Assembly: GCA_023935145.1 (NCBI GenBank)
Contig: CM043698.1
Location: 14,740,001 to 14,804,000, forward strand
Direction: 5' to 3'
Source: Bretschneidera sinensis
Taxonomy: Eukaryota > Streptophyta > Magnoliopsida > Brassicales > Akaniaceae
DNA length: 64,000 bases
The position numbers were made by a program, and so were the translations under genes. Under the pieces are notes generated by a model. The model was given only the letters and a program-made list of their open reading frames with translations. It was not told where the DNA came from and did no database searches. Of this stretch, positions 20,301 through 34,200 are shown piece after piece. The number at the start of each line of letters is the position of its first letter. Positions within the stretch are counted from its first letter, which is position 1.

Positions 20301-23300
20301 TCACCCAATGGTAAAGGACCTAACCACTCCTTGTCACACATCTCCGTTTCTCTCTCTCTAAGCTGAAGGCAAGAACAGAAACTATTTTTTTTCTCTCTCT
20401 CCACTCTCCACTCTCCACACTCCACACTCTTTTTCTGTTTTCTCCCTTCTCTTTTCTCAGTCTTTTCTTTCTTCTTTGAAATAATAAAACTTGTGAAATA
20501 ATAGAAAATCTTTCACATCTTCATCTTTTCAGCTTATCTTCCTTAGACGTGCACCTTTGTGCCGTGCCTTGTCCCTATGCCTTGTTGCTGGAGTCTAGGT
20601 TACCCTTTGTGCCTAGGATCTAGGTACCCTTTTTGCCTTATTGTGCCTATGTTTTGTTGTAGTTTAGATGTTAGTAACGAGTTTTATTTACTTAAATTTG
20701 TTTATTTGCTATTTCGGAATTTTTCGAACTTATTCTATGTTTGAATAGTTTATTTTAAGTAGGTTTTGTTTTCCTAAGATGGAGGGCTGTCAGATGACAT
20801 GGCAAGGGAACACCCTCACTAGGATTTCATTGGCTGGATTTTAACCTTAATATTTTGGGTTTGGGGCTGGTTAGAGGAGACGTTGAACAGAGTAGACTCG
20901 GACCTGAACTTTTGTTTTAACTTTGCTCTCATCCCTTGTTTCCTTCTGGGTTTCTCATTGTTCTCCATTTCCCTGCTTGTCTCTCTTGCTCTTTTTGCCT
21001 CTATTTCTTCTTTTATGTAAAATTTTTTCTTTTGCTGGAACCTGCTTCTCATTTCTACTGTCACATAAATAAATTTCTCTTCACTTCTGGTGTCTGTTCA
21101 AGAGGTTCTTGACAATTGAAAGGTCTTCTGTTTGCTAGTTCTGGGCTTGTGGGAAACCAGTGAATCTGTCTCAGCCGTTCTTTTGTGTCTCCTTGTCACA
21201 AACAGCCTACTTTCTTCATCAGATTCTGCCTACACATTTTCCTTAAATCCTGGTCAAGAGCATCCTAGTTTGTGGTTTGACCGTTTGAAATGTCAGTTTC
21301 TTATTTTGTGAACTCTAAACAAATTTTCGGTTTGAGAGTAATTGATATGTATTTGTGGTTGTGGTTGAGATTGAGTATCTTTTGTTTAATTATTGTTTCA
21401 GATGATAGTTATCCTTGGTTGTTAATCAAGCTTGCTACATAAAGTTCTCCAAATTTAATTGAGTGCATTGTAAATCCTAGGGCTGGATCAAGTCTTTAAC
21501 AACTATGAGGCACATAGGCATTTCTTATCCAATACCTGGGCAAGTTTGATGATGGATGGCTCTTTATCTAGAAGCTTGTGGGAAATGGCTTATAGAATTG
21601 TTGGGGTGGTTGCAGGGTCTGTAAGATGAAATTGGGGCTTGGAGTGGTTTGAGGGCTTCCAAGAAGGTCAAGAAGGTTTTGGAGTTAATTTCGCACTCTA
21701 TTTGGTGGATAGTGTGTAGATAGAGGAATCAGAGGGTTTTCGATGGAATAGAAAGACCGATTGCAAAGATAGTTGGTTCAATACACTCAACTTTTGGGTT
21801 AGAGGAAATTAGATTTTTGTATTGTAATTAGCTTTTGGCTTTGAGGTACACCTTCTTAGTGTTTTTTAATAAATTTCTTATTAAAAAAATAGCAAGTTTG
21901 CTGATGACATCACCGATTTGTTCATTGTGCTGTGTTCCTCACTGGGCTGTTCTGGTCGTAATTATATGAATTTTTCCTTGTGTATGACAATGTCTTCTTA
22001 GGAATCAAAAGCTTAGCTTGGGCTTTTGAAGGGAGGTGTACACGAATAGAAAGTTTCATTCATTTGAGTGCTTTGATGTAATAATCTAGAGATATGTTTT
22101 TAAAAGGTCCCTTTCCATGGAGGAGGGAGTGTATACTAGAGGTATCATGAGACTTGTTCTTATGTCAAGAAAATAGGATTTGTCTTTTTTCCCATATTCC
22201 TCTTCATTTCCAGCTCTTTTTTTTTTATTAAAATACAACTTTCCTCCCATTTCCAGTAAGAAACACTCCCTTAAGGGGGAGCAATTCCCAGAGAATTATA
22301 CAAATTTATCTTGATGAGTCACCACGTTGAACTTTTACTTGTCTAATAACTTTTAACTAATTATTTCCATCTTTTGTGCCCTTGCAATCAACAGTTTGAT
22401 CTCAATCAACAGAATCAACATCTTCAAATCAGATGATCCTCTCTTTTAATTAAATAATTACTCGTTAAGTTTATAATTCGTCCGAATGTTCACTTGTGGC
22501 ATATCTAAAATTTGTGTTGATAGTGATGTGCCCTCCCTTTACTTGTTTCGTAGATAATTGGTTTGCTGCTTCTTTTCTCTTTTGGTCTGTTAGCTTGTGT
22601 GTGAAACAACATGCTTTATCATCATCATCGCCTTCCTGGATTTTAGGTAAAGCTTCAAAATGAAATGAATCTTCGCAAGAAAACTGAGTCTTCAGCTGCT
22701 TCGGCTGAAGAGAAAGCAAGTGTTTTAGAGGTAAAAATAAGCCAGCTATCTGATAGCATAGACAGGGAGAAAAAGCATCTCCATAATGAACTTGCTCAGA
22801 TGAAAAGGGAATCAAATCTTTCTGTTTCAAGAATAAGTGCAGATGTAAGTATCAATTTTATCAATTTATTTGATAGCTGGACATGTTGAAACATGCATGT
22901 TACTTGCAATTTTCTATGTTTGTAGCTTTTTATCAATTTTTTTTCTATGTTTGTAGCTTGAAAGAATGGAATGCAGAGCTCATGGTGCTGAAAAGGAATC
23001 AGAGCTTCTGAGAGGGCAGCTGGAGGATCTTAGGAAGCAATTTAATGAGGTATCTTGCTCTTATTTATCTTTTTTGTTTACGTACTAGTTGATATATTCA
23101 ATTTTCACTATATTTTGTATGTTCCTTATGTTACATCCGTATGCATGCTGACACTTACTCTTTGCTAAAGCCATTCCTTTGGTTTGAGAATTGGCTTTTG
23201 ATATTTTATTTTTGAAATTTTCCTTGCCAACACGCAAAGGCCACATGTTCTGCTTGGTGCACATATTTTTTTAAGGTCATATGCAACTTTTTAATGTGAA

Positions 23301-24329
23301 TTATGGGTGAGCAAAAATCTGATCAAACGAAACGGAACCGTTGGTTTCAGATCATTTTTTTCCTCATCACTGGTTCGGTTCAGATCATTTGGTTGAGAAC
23401 CAATTAAAATTCGGTTCAATTTGGGTTAGGAATGTGAAAAACACCTAACTCGAACTGAACCAAATATGTGGTACATTAATTATGTTTTCCATATATAACT
23501 CCGTAGATTATGTGTTGGAGCCGTTTTTGGGCATACGTGAGGCTCCAATTTGGTTGAAAGATCTGAACAACATATTGAAATTTTCGAATTATAGGTGACT
23601 AGAGGGAAGAAACGAAAACTTGAAATGCAAGGTTGGTAATAGGCTAGGGGGCTAACATTCTTTTTTTTGATAAATAAAAGAATTTATTAAATGGCACCAA
23701 GAGGGTGCAACTCAAAGCCAAAGGATAAATACAAGAGATAAGCTCCACAAAATTCAAAAAGTCATTCCCTGGGTCCTAAAGGTCCCAGGTTCAAGTGGTG
23801 TGTATGTGTTTTACCAATAAAAAAAATCCAAAAAGTCCTCCACATTTACAAAATAATTACTTCTAAACCAAAAACTAACAGTATTAAGCCATCTATCTCT
23901 AATTACTCCTAAAGGTTTCTCTAATTAAGCCTTTCACACTCACCCCACCAAGAAGACAATTACAGAAAAATTTCACCTCGAAGCCTTTGTTTGGGTTAGG
24001 CCTCCACGTCATTAAATCCTCTCTAGCCACATCTTTCTTCGCCCTATACCAGGTATCCAAAAACCTCTACACCCCCTCAATCTCCCAATCTTAAACATTT
24101 CGGGTGAAAGGCACATTCCACGAAATCTCCCCATTGATAAAACAGACACAAGATCCAATAAGAAGGAAAATAGAACTATATAACATAGAAAAATTTATTA
24201 AAAATTCAACTGTATCAAGTTTTGGGAAGAGATGCAATCAAATTTAGGAGAACCACCTCACCTTTTGACAAGTTTTTTTGGTAATTTCCCTAATAGTGAG
24301 ACTAGTGTTTACTTGATCTCATTTTTACT

Positions 24330-24369
<40 letters not shown>

Positions 24370-27300
24370 CCTCACTTTCTCTCTTTCTATGGCGCATGCT
24401 CTTCTTTCCCTTTTTGTTGGATTTTCCGTATATGCAATGGGATTTGATTTTTTTTAGTTGTAATGGGAGATTTAGAATAATACGTTTTTTTGTTCTGATA
24501 AGTTTTTTTTTTTTTTTTTGTGGAGCTCCAAAGTATTATTTATTGAAATTACACCCAGATTTTTCTGGGTTTTTCTAGTACGTGCGTAAATCATTGAAGA
24601 ACCCACAGCCTATAAAATGTTAAAAGCTTCAATGACCTGTAAGCTTGGGCCTGTCCCAATCTAGAAACAAACCGAACTGATTATTTTAGGTTTCTTGCAG
24701 TGAGTGGTTTGGTTTGGGTCTAATAATAAAAGACCCGATGAAGTTCAGGTTTGTTCTGGTTTGACCTCCAACTTGAACCGACCTGACCCATGCTCACCCT
24801 ATTGTGAAGCATGTGATAGTTCTCTAGAATTTTTTAGTTTCAATGTGTGGCTTGATTTCTTTCTTTGGTGACATTTCTTTTTCCAGTGCTTGCACCAGAA
24901 GAGTGAAGTAGAGAAGAAGTTGTCAAGTTTGACATTTCAAGAAGTTACTTCTACAGAGAATAATATTTTGGTTAAACATCTTCAGGAAGAGCTTAGGAAC
25001 TATGTAAGTTTATTTTTTTCACTCATTAGTTCTGTTTTTGGCTTTTGCTCTACAGTCTATAGATTTTGCATCTGTGGTGATTTTCCTCGTATCTTATTGC
25101 AATATGCATGTTAATATACAGAGTATGGATCTTGCTGTTATCTACGTTAACAAATTTGACTATTTTTGCAATGGTTTGCATTTTTACACAGAGATGTCTG
25201 TGCTCATGTTAGGGCTCTTGCTGTTTTAGTTGGCATTTCAAAATAATTTTCTTGATGTGTTGATCATTCACACATGGCATTCTATGATTGGGGTGCAAAT
25301 GAGCTGAGGGGAGCTGAATATCGGGGTATAAAGGCTCGACTTGGTATCTGTTGGCTCAACTTCAGACATTACTTCTTAGGCTTGAAATTGGTTTGAAAAA
25401 GCTGAATTCAGCTTGTTCAGGCAGGCTTATTTTCAATTAATATCTTTTAGAGATGATTTTGAATGGCTTTCAATTAGAAGATACATAGTTTTAAGTGAAT
25501 GGAGCATCAAGTTCACCTGTTTATGTTAAGTATCCTTTTGTTTGTTTAACTAGTGAACCTGAGGTTTATGGAGCAGAGGTTGCTGCTGCTCAAGCATGTT
25601 TTGTAAAGCGGTTGGGATCCAAACCTTGGCTTGAGCCAGCTGTTTTGCACTATTGTAAGAGCTTCAATGCATTCTATGTTGCTTGGACTCGGGTGTGAGT
25701 GTCGGGTGTAGGTATGTATCTAAGTGCCTGACTCATGAATTCCTTTAAGTTTAGGACACGAGGATATGGCTTAAAAGGGTCCAAAAAGCGGATATGGGTG
25801 TGACGACTTGTTATGTAGTTGATAGTAATAAAATCTTCTAAATAAATAACCAATATGAATGTATATTTTTTTATTAGCTTCAATATAGTTGTAGCAAGCT
25901 AACATATAACAGCAAATAATAATGGGACTAAAAAAAATTAAAAACAGATTAAGAAGAGTCAGCCTAGTTTTCCTAACACCACATTTCTTTGAGTTATGAA
26001 TGAAAAGTGTCCAAAGTTTTAGGTGAGTGTCGAGCATAGATCTCATTCCAATACTCGGATCGTGTCATGTCCGACCCGAGTGTGCTGCAAAAAATGGAGA
26101 GTCCTTGCAACATAGATCTATTAATAAACCGATCTTGAGCTATTAAGTTCTTTTATTTATTTTTTGGCCGGGTGAGTGGGGTTGACCAGTTATTTCAAAA
26201 GTTGGGACTGGTTTTTACTCAAGTTTTAAATTGGCAATTTGTTCAAACAGTGGGATTTTATATACAAATGGCCAAATGAGATAATTATTTGATAGAACTT
26301 GAGCATTATAGATGGGTAAATAGACCAAGTGATGTAGAACCGTAGGAGAGGAAGAACAATTAACAATCCTAATCACAGGGATTTTTCCAATCGGAGAAGC
26401 AACAAACCAAATCACTGAGTGCAATCATTTATCAACAATAATATGTTTATTCGTCAATAGCTAACTCAATAATATAGGGATGTGTAATATATAGGCCATG
26501 TTTGGAACTGTATTTAAGCCAACTTAAAGCAAGTTGGAATGCCTTGAACCCGTTTAAGCCATCTTGCTTTAAGTTGGCTTAAATATGGTTCCAAACATGG
26601 CCATAAACATCTTATAAGCCCTGGTGATACCCAAATTAGAAAACTAAATAAAACCTAAATATATTAAATCCCCAAAACCCTATTACCCATAATAGTTAAA
26701 TCCCCAAAACCCTATTACCCATAATAGTTAAATCCCTAATACCGATACTATTGTCAAAATTATATAATTACCCATATAATCAAAAGAGCCCATAAATCCC
26801 TAAATCTATTCTTCCATGAATACTCCATCACTAAGTTTATATTAAACCATTCAAAAACTTTGATAAGCTATTTCTCGGAAGTTTTGAAGAAAAACGAGTC
26901 TTTAGCAAGTATTCTACTTTGGAAACCATTTGTAGCTACTATTGCGATCCTAAATTCAATGAAGTTCACATTGTTAAAAAAAATTCTAAGACAAGTGAGT
27001 AACATTATGATGCAGGACAGTATAAAAAAATAACAATAAACTGAAAATAAAAGATAGGATGATCCAAATCACATGAGATAACAGTCTAAATCACATGGAC
27101 ATTAACAACTCAATCACATAGTGTTGGAATTTGATAATTTGGTTTTTTTATTCATTCATAAGATGGTCAGTAATACATGAGTCTTCCGTATATATAGAAA
27201 AATCCTAATCGACTAATCCTAATCTATAGATAATGAAGAATCATAAGAAGATAAGACTAATTCTAATCTATAGAAAAAGAAGAAATCATAAGAAGATGAG

Positions 27301-28269
27301 ACAAATCCTAGTCCTACTCCAATAAGGAAACTAACTAAGATAATAATTCCTAATATTGTCAATTACATAATTATCCCCATAATTAAAATATCTCCCCATA
27401 CTTGGATTAAATTCCGTGATTCTACTCTTGCTTTTGTGCTCCATCACATTATTAATTCATTTTTTGGATGAATGAATTGCAAGGTCAATGGGCTACATGC
27501 ATCCCCAAGCTGCATCAAAGCGGCAAAAGCAAAACAAAATACAACCATACTTTTAACTACACTAGGTTCTTGTGTGTGATCATCCAAGTACTGGACTCAT
27601 ACGCTATCCATTCATGCATACAATAGTTTCTATAAATTATAGGAAACATGCTTGAAATGTGATAATGGGTTTTATCTATCTTCTTATATCTTTTTATTTA
27701 CCTGGTATTTCCTGCATTTTAGCCTCCAACTAGCATTCTATCCTGCAAATTTGGCCTCAGACGTATTTTTTTACTACATGCTCTGCACCCTCATAAAAGG
27801 AGAAAGGGATGATCATTCTTTTTTTCCATTCCTGAAACCAGCTAATTGCTTACCTTTTGGAAGATTACTGCTGAATTTTGAAGGGTTCTCCATAATTGTC
27901 GCTCCAGCAGTGGGTACAAAAATTTAATTCTATAGAAACATTGTAAACTATGGGAAGATTGAAAGATTGGGTCAAATGATATGAAATTGTATAGGTCTCG
28001 GCTTTCGCAAGGAACTTCCCATGTAAACTATTGTTTTATAGTTAGGGTCCATCAGTAGCTAATGAAATTGGATCTAGACTCCGAAGGTCAAGACAACTCT
28101 GTGAATTGCAAATAGTCTATAGCAATGCATGCAACTCAAATTGTTCACCAATGGAAAAAAAATGTGAAAGCTTATTATTTGGACTCATTCCAACTGAAGC
28201 TTCATTATGGCTTAAATTGAGTATCCACTTTCCTTGGAAGTGGAAATGTGGCACATGTATGATATCTAG

Positions 28270-28310
<41 letters not shown>

Positions 28311-31157
28311 CTTAGTTGCTTGTCATGTTGGATATCAATACCTTTTTACCAATCAATCTCAGATACATTGGTGTCTACCTGCATTGAGATATAGATGCCA
28401 AATTTGATGGATTTCACATCTTTACTATTTTTGTGTGTGTTGTTTCATGTATCTTTCCTTGTGTGGTTGTCTGATTTATTTACTTGATCAAATTTCTATC
28501 AGGATTCTGAAGTGCGAGAAGTGAGAAAGTTGAAATCATCTCATGAATGCATTGAGTTGCTGAAGGAGAAACTATTAGAAGAAAAGGGTCGCAGAGAGAG
28601 GGCAGAGTCAGGGTTATGTAAATTACAAGAATTACATCTAAGCATAAGCAAGTTGGAGGATGAATTGTCATCTTGGAAGTTGTTGCTTGGAGACATTCCT
28701 GGTGTGTCATGTCCTGATGATATAACTGTCAAATTTGCAGCTTTACAAAAGTATGTGAGAAGCCTTATTTTGGTAAATTTAAATTGATTATTAGAGACCT
28801 TTTGTTTAGGATCACACATAGATTCAAACAATTATAGGAATTATAAAAAGAGACTGTGTTTGTGTATTGATGGGAATAGGGAGGGAAGTTGGGGGCCGAT
28901 TGGGGTGGTTTTTGCTTCTTTATATTGATAAAGTGGAGTTTTGTTGGTTAGAGACATTCCCAGTGTGTCATATCCTGATGATATACCTGTCAAATTTGCT
29001 GTTTTATAGAAGTATGTGAGAAGCTTTATTTTGTTAATTTTGAATTGATTATTAGAGACCTCTTGTTTAGGATCACATGTAGATTGAAACAGTTAAAGGA
29101 ATTATAAAAAGAATGTTTGTTTGTGTATTGATGGGAATAGGAAGGGAAGTTGGTGTGTGCTGGTGTGTGCGCGTTTCCTATTCTGATTTGAGGTTCTGTA
29201 ATCACAAATTGGTTAAAAAAGTCAAGGAGGAGTTTCTGTAATAGGGGCTTGCTGTGAGTTTTATGTATCATCATTGAAAGTGGGATATAGCCTAAACTAA
29301 GGTGAGAAGGAGGTTACTATATTTTCTTTCAACAAGCTAGCCTCTGCAAATGCTATGGTATTTTCCTGGTGGTATAGTCAGTCTCTCAGTCATCTGATTT
29401 GGTGATTTGGTCTGCATATGACAGTACTGTTGTTTGGAAACTAATTTTCTCTTTGCTTCTATGGTGTAAGGTTGTGTTGGAAATTATTTTTGTTACTAAT
29501 GATACTTACAAAACACCCTAGCTTTATTTTTTTTGATAAGTAGACCCAAGCCAATTTTCTTACCTGAGCAAATGAGAACTTTGGGGTTGGGTGGTATCTT
29601 GTGTACTGTCTTTGACTTACTTCCTGATTTTCCTCACTTGTTTCTCCCTTTCATTCCAGTTTTCTATTACACATTACTTTTCTTTTAGTGCTCTTTGTAA
29701 ATTTACTTCATAGAAAGTATTATAAATTTCGAATTCAATCTTCTTTTCTATGTACTTTTTTGAGTGATCAAGTTTCCTTTTGGCACTACCGCAATACAAG
29801 GACACTTATTCTCTTTATCATGCATTCTCTGACGTGGAAACTGTTGTGTAGGTGTACTTGCATGTACATGCTTAAAGACATTATATGCAGATGTAGACAC
29901 ATATATACATATATAAATTCAATATATATGCATCTATGTGTGTGTGAGAGAGAGCGAGTATACGTGTGTATGTTGTATACACACATATGCATATACACCC
30001 ACATGCTAGGGTGCACACATGTATGATTTTACTTTGCGTATCTGTCGGTGGGGTTTGGTAGGAGGGAGAGGGAGAGGGAGAGAGCTGGCAGAATCTTTTA
30101 GTAATGAAGCTACAATTAAGTTTCTATAAAAAATGAAGCTACTATTAGGTTCTGTTCTGCAGCGTGAAGTTAAACTGATTTTAATGAACTTGTATCCTTG
30201 TTTGCTGATTTGAGATTTTTGTTTAACAAAGAGAGGTAATTGATGGCACGATAAAGATAGGGGAAGCAAATGCGCGCTTGAAACAAGTGGAGGTAGCTCT
30301 GGATGCTGCGGAGCTTGGGAAACAAAATGCTGAAACTGAGGCTGCATTTGATAAGGAAAAGGAAGAAGCACTAAAGTCAGAAGTTAAGCGGATTGAAATG
30401 ATGGTATGTGTTACGTTAGAAAGATTCATGCTGTTTACATTACCTACACTTGTTTTGTATCTTTCTTTTGGTGGTGTAAGTCAGAGTCGTTTACAAGAGG
30501 AAAGTCATGGTTGTCTATTGTTCTCTTCAAACCAAGGGCCATCTGTGGAACATACAAAACTACTTTCTGTTTCATTTGCATGAGATATCTTAGAGCCAAC
30601 AGGAGCAAATTTATTGATTTGAAAATGATGGAAAATATGTTACATATCCTCTTTCTAGGACCATAAACATAAAGATTAAGAATAAATTAAGAGTAATTTT
30701 AAAATGTGTTTCTATTATTTAACCAGCTAATTGTTTTGATTACGTATGATGTAGAGCGCTTGATGGGGTGGAAAGGTCAATACTAAAATTAAGGATAAGT
30801 GGCTCAACATTCTTTAACTTTTGATCCAATGGGATTTTTTTTAGTAAATGAGGAAGAGCTATTAGATCTTATAGAACTTTTGTCTTGTAAATAGTAGCTA
30901 CTGTATATGGGTGGCACCCCCCTTCGTACCTTGCAATATACATTTTTTACTTTTCAAAAAAGTTTGAAAAGAAAAAAAGGTATTATGGAGATAAAAAATA
31001 AAATGATCAGTTTATCTGTTTATACTTTATATTATTACTGGAGCAGAAACATTGTCAATATATAACAATTTTGAGATTTATTGATGATGCATAGAGATTA
31101 ATAAAGATCAGTTTATTATCATTGGAGCAGAAAGTATTGTCAATACATAACAATTAT

Positions 31158-31208
<51 letters not shown>

Positions 31209-34200
31209 TAGTGTGCAACATTTTTGTCCTTGGTTTTTCTCTTGGCCAATATCATTCTATGGAAAATGGCTGGCTGTTTTCCAGGATTTGTTTCCATATT
31301 TTTTTTACTTAATGTTATTGAAAGTCACATGCTTATTACTGTGTGATGCTAATTTATTGGGGGTAATCAAGGCACATGGCTCACTGAGGTGCTGTATGAC
31401 TACAGCATAAATGTATGCTTATTTATTTAATTTATGTTTCTAACATCCATAATCATTTATTTATTTATTTCTATTAACTCTAAAAAATATTGATTGTTAT
31501 TTATCAAAAATGGATTGTTAATTGCAGCTTTCTATGGTTACTGAAGAGAGAGATAAGTTAAGAAATGTTGTTAACGAGTTAAGGAGGCCGAAGAGTGATG
31601 AAGCAGGAAGTGAAGCGGTAAATGGAACTATTTATCAGGTTCTGGAGTTCTATCCCTACACCATTTTATTATTTTTAAAATTGCGCAATTTTTCTTTGAA
31701 GCCTGTATTTCATCTTGTTTTCATGTGCAGGAGCTTGAATCATCTCTTGCAAAGAAGGAAAGCTGTATTAAGGATTTGGAGAGTGAATTATGTGAACAAA
31801 AAGAAGTCATTAATCGTCAATATGATGAAGTAAAGTTTCTCAATGAGAAGCTAAGTAATGAAGCAAGAAGAATAAAGTCATTAGAAAGGGAGAGTGATCG
31901 GCTTCGTTCAGAGATTTCTTTACTGGAGTCCAAGGTAAGGTACCAAAGATATTCTAAGGATTACTCGCACTGCAGTCAATCAAGCGTATTGATCTATGGA
32001 ATTTCTAAAATTCTATTGGGTTATTTTACCTGTGACGGTCATTTTAGTTTTGGGATGAAGAGTTGATGACCTCATCACTTAAGTAGAGTAACCTATAAAG
32101 GACTTTTGCGGGCATAGCAATTCTCTTAATGATGTGATTTCACATAAAAAGTTGCCTTAACTAATTTATTTTCATTTTCACTATCTTCAAGTCCTTTCAT
32201 AAATTATATTTAGAACAAGCCCCTCTCTGACCTCGTCTACATGCGCACAGAATTTATAGATTAGAGAAGGTAATATTGAAATAGCAATTATGAGTTCTAA
32301 TAATTCTTTATGGTATGCGTGTCACTGTTGAATACATTTCTCAGTTGCTTATACTGTTTAAAATATGCTGTTTTCCGAATTTTCCTGTCCCCTCGTGAAT
32401 CTTACTTCCTCTCTCTTTGTTTTTTGCTTCATGTGAGGCATAATGGAATCTGAGGTTTTCTTCCGCCTTTCTTTTGTGTTATTTTAACGTTCTTTCAAGA
32501 ATCTAAGTAAATTTTTCTATTATTAGAATATTTGAAAGAAAAGATAATTATGTCTTATGCCTTGAGGATTATTCCTTGCCTCAAGGGGGGCATAAAAGTT
32601 TCACCTCTGCAAGTTTCTCTTTACATCTATGTCTTGGTTAGTATAAATACGTGTTTCGGGGTCCCACTATTTGTTTGTTTTATGTGGATTAGTATGTCTA
32701 CTTGTCTTCTTCAACTCGGTGCAATTCTTTCTCAAACATTGGAATAGTTGTATTATTCAGTTGTTAAAATTGCTCCTTTTTAAGGATATTGACCAGTAAT
32801 CTTTAATATTTTTTTCCTTGTTTTCCTTTTTTAACAGTTGGGTCATGGTGATTTTTCTTCTGCAAGTACAAAGGTATTGCGAATGGTAAATACCCTTGCA
32901 GTTGATAATGAGGCAAAACAAACCATAGAGGCCTTACGAACTGAGTTACAGAAGACGAAGGAGAAGTTACAAGCTGTTGAAGAATTGAAAAGTCAATCAG
33001 GTATCAAGCTTTGTTCTTTGACTAACAAATTTTTACATTGTTGTTATATTTTCAGGTTATTTTCTTGTTTGTGGCCCTTGTTGTATCCTTTTTCTTTGTT
33101 TGTGGAGGAACTTGGTGTTTTTGTTTGTTATTGCTGTTTGTTTTCAACTTATTTTTTAGGTGTAAGATATATAATTTATTAAATGGTGTTGCTGGTATAA
33201 CTTAGAGATAGCTTTTCTAAAACTGCAGTCATATGGAGTAAGCATTTTATGAGAATCCCAAGTATCCTAACTTGGAAGAGATTCTTAGGCTTGATTGTTG
33301 GGGAAGAAAACCTAACTTCCTAAATATCACGATAATCCTTTGTAAAGATTGAGATTAGAAATAGTCATCAACAGACTATTTTCAGTATGATGGATATTTT
33401 GCAGATGAGCTGCTTTGTGCTGTCTGGGTGGTTGATCATCCAACTATTCTTGATGAGATTAACTGACTACAAATTTATGAAGATCTCTCGCAAGCTTGAT
33501 GGCCATTGCTTGAAATTTTTATTGAAAATGTAGTTTGTTGTAGTTATATGGTATATGATGATAAAATCCATATTTGCTTTTTGCATGAGAAGTGCAGCTC
33601 TAGTTAGTGAAAAATGCTTGCTGATCAAAGATGGTGAGCCTTGCTTGCTACATCTTGTGTCTTAGAGTTCAGGTAACATGTTGGTTACTTTTAAATGTTT
33701 GCAATGTCAAAATTTGTAAAGTATGGGATTTATTTGCATACTATTCAGTAGAAGGAGGTGTAGATTTGTGGTTTAGATCTTAGCATCAATGAAACAAGGC
33801 ATTACAGTATGTGACCTGATTTAGGAAATAACTGCTCAAGCGCAGCTTGAAAAGTTAACAAATTTAAAGATAGAGTATGGGGCTTACTAGTGATTCACTT
33901 GTGCTTTCAAATTGTGTGATGTGCAAAAGAAGATCGAGTTGAGCTCCTTTTGCCCCATCTATGAACATGACTAGGTTTCTTATTTAATGAGATGATCTTG
34001 ACCTGACCTGAGTAGCAAGGTTATTTCTACCCTGTAACGAGAACCATGCTTGTTTCTTCAATATTTATAGTATATTAATATTGGTGGGTGCCAAGACTGG
34101 TGAAACTCATTCAGGATGATTTGTATATGGTTTACTTCTTTCACATCAAATATAACAAGGAGGACTGATTTTCTGACCAAGGAACACACGATAATCAGGA

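Larger units (their letters stand above)
23302..24801. mobile_element. hAT-like non-autonomous element in MAD1 intron 5
   Basis: The ends are TATGGGTGAGCA and TGCTCACCCTA, imperfect inverted repeats of hAT style. Flanks ATGTGAAT (23294-23301) and TTGTGAAG (24802-24809) agree at 6 of 8 bases. Both subterminal regions are rich in GGTTCGGTT/GAACCG motifs, as in plant elements starting GGGTGAGCA. The interior holds a LINE and SINE insertion and a (CT)n tract at 24339-24361. Confidence 0.55.

Noticed and set aside
29688..30026. 112-codon ORF in MAD1 intron 7
   Set aside because: Built from TATA/TGTG-rich low-complexity intron sequence.
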